Source: Candidatus Omnitrophota bacterium (lineage in GTDB: Bacteria; Omnitrophota; Gorgyraeia; 2-01-FULL-45-10). Taken from it: 14,335 nucleotides of DNA. This document shows, in pieces, positions 14,047 to 14,335 of this stretch (positions are counted from its first letter, which is position 1; each line of letters opens with the position of its first letter). The position numbers and the translations under genes were made by a program. The stretch is from the NCBI GenBank assembly GCA_003140915.1, contig PLLI01000068.1, forward strand, positions 1-14,335. Direction: 5' to 3'. The notes below the pieces were generated by a model. The model made no database searches, was not told the DNA's origin, and saw nothing but the letters and a program-made list of their open reading frames with translations.

Positions 14047-14335
14047 GTGAAAGCGTCGGAACTGAAAAAAGGCATGATCATTAAAGACGGCAAGGATTTC
14101 TTCATGGTAACTGAAATGGAACACAGGACGCCGGGGAACCTGCGCGCTATATACCAGGCTGTGATCAAAAACATCCTTACCGGCCAGACGCTCAATAAGC
14201 GTTATAGTCCTAGTGATTCGGTCGAGGCGGCGGACCTCGAGTCCAAGAAGGGCCAATACCTTTATAGGGACCATAACGGGTTCAATTTCATGGATATGGA
14301 GACTTATGAGAACTTGACGCTCAGCGATGATATGA
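14047..14335 (+). CDS. efp: Elongation factor P, 3' truncated by the window edge
   Basis: EF-P rescues ribosomes stalled at polyproline stretches. The GTG start at 14047 has AGGGG (14034-14038) 8 bases upstream and gives the family's normal N-terminus, KASELKKGMIIKDG. Ninety-six codons are visible: the KOW-like domain I (to about residue 62, ending KNILTGQTLNKRY) and part of the OB domain (QYLYRDHNGFNFMDMETYENL). The domain I loop reads TPGNLRA, so Asn 31 occupies the place of the Lys 34 of E. coli or the rhamnosylated Arg of other EF-Ps; Arg 33 is the nearest basic residue. The related YeiP is less likely because YeiP has an SPTARG-type loop. It may be co-transcribed with hsp20. Confidence 0.92.
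   Translation, partial: MKASELKKGMIIKDGKDFFMVTEMEHRTPGNLRAIYQAVIKNILTGQTLNKRYSPSDSVEAADLESKKGQYLYRDHNGFNFMDMETYENLTLSDDM

Overview
The window reads as a chromosomal segment of a diderm (outer-membrane) bacterium of middling GC content. The outer membrane is implied by a BtuB-like TonB-dependent receptor and by several proteins with Sec signal peptides. The mix of a giant secreted multidomain glycosidase-like protein, B12 salvage genes and an elongation factor P with a PGNLR loop would suit Omnitrophota or a neighbouring PVC-type lineage. That placement is a guess from style, not a proof. Every gene is on the + strand, and I see no mobile element, CRISPR array, tRNA or rRNA.

Region 1 (1-6935) is a secreted carbohydrate-active cluster. 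It begins with a 5'-truncated giant protein of at least 1494 residues. This has Ig/PKD-like material, two InlB-type repeats, a glucoamylase-like (PF10091/GH144-type) catalytic domain, tandem beta-sandwiches, an FN3 domain, a CBM-like domain and a C-terminal domain that I compare with WxL-type surface domains. Next is a small two-domain exported protein resembling WxL-interacting proteins or PapD-like chaperones, then (ATGA overlap) a secreted protein with two CBM-like domains and an Ig-like domain. The three may form a surface or extracellular glycan-binding and cleaving complex.

Region 2 (6936-10897) is a B12 nucleotide-loop assembly operon. In order it holds a sigma70-type promoter, a GC-rich leader hairpin, a cobalamin riboswitch, an intrinsic terminator that includes the first ribosome binding site, cobC, cobU, cobT, cobS, and a Dph6-like PP-loop ATPase of unknown role in bacteria. 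Genes overlap or abut throughout. No corrin-ring genes are present, so this block serves salvage or completion of cobinamide-type corrinoids.

Region 3 (10875-13408) is uptake. A separate promoter and a second, short, divergent cobalamin riboswitch precede a BtuB-like outer-membrane receptor. It is followed, from its own promoter, by a small exported protein made almost entirely of a TonB C-terminal domain.

Region 4 (13441-14335) holds an exported Hsp20-type small heat shock protein and the start of elongation factor P, whose loop tip carries Asn where the modified Lys or Arg is usual.

The most interesting points are the WxL/WxLIP-like pair in a diderm, the PP-loop ATPase embedded in the cob operon, the atypical second riboswitch, the short secreted TonB-C protein, the secreted Hsp20 and the EF-P loop.
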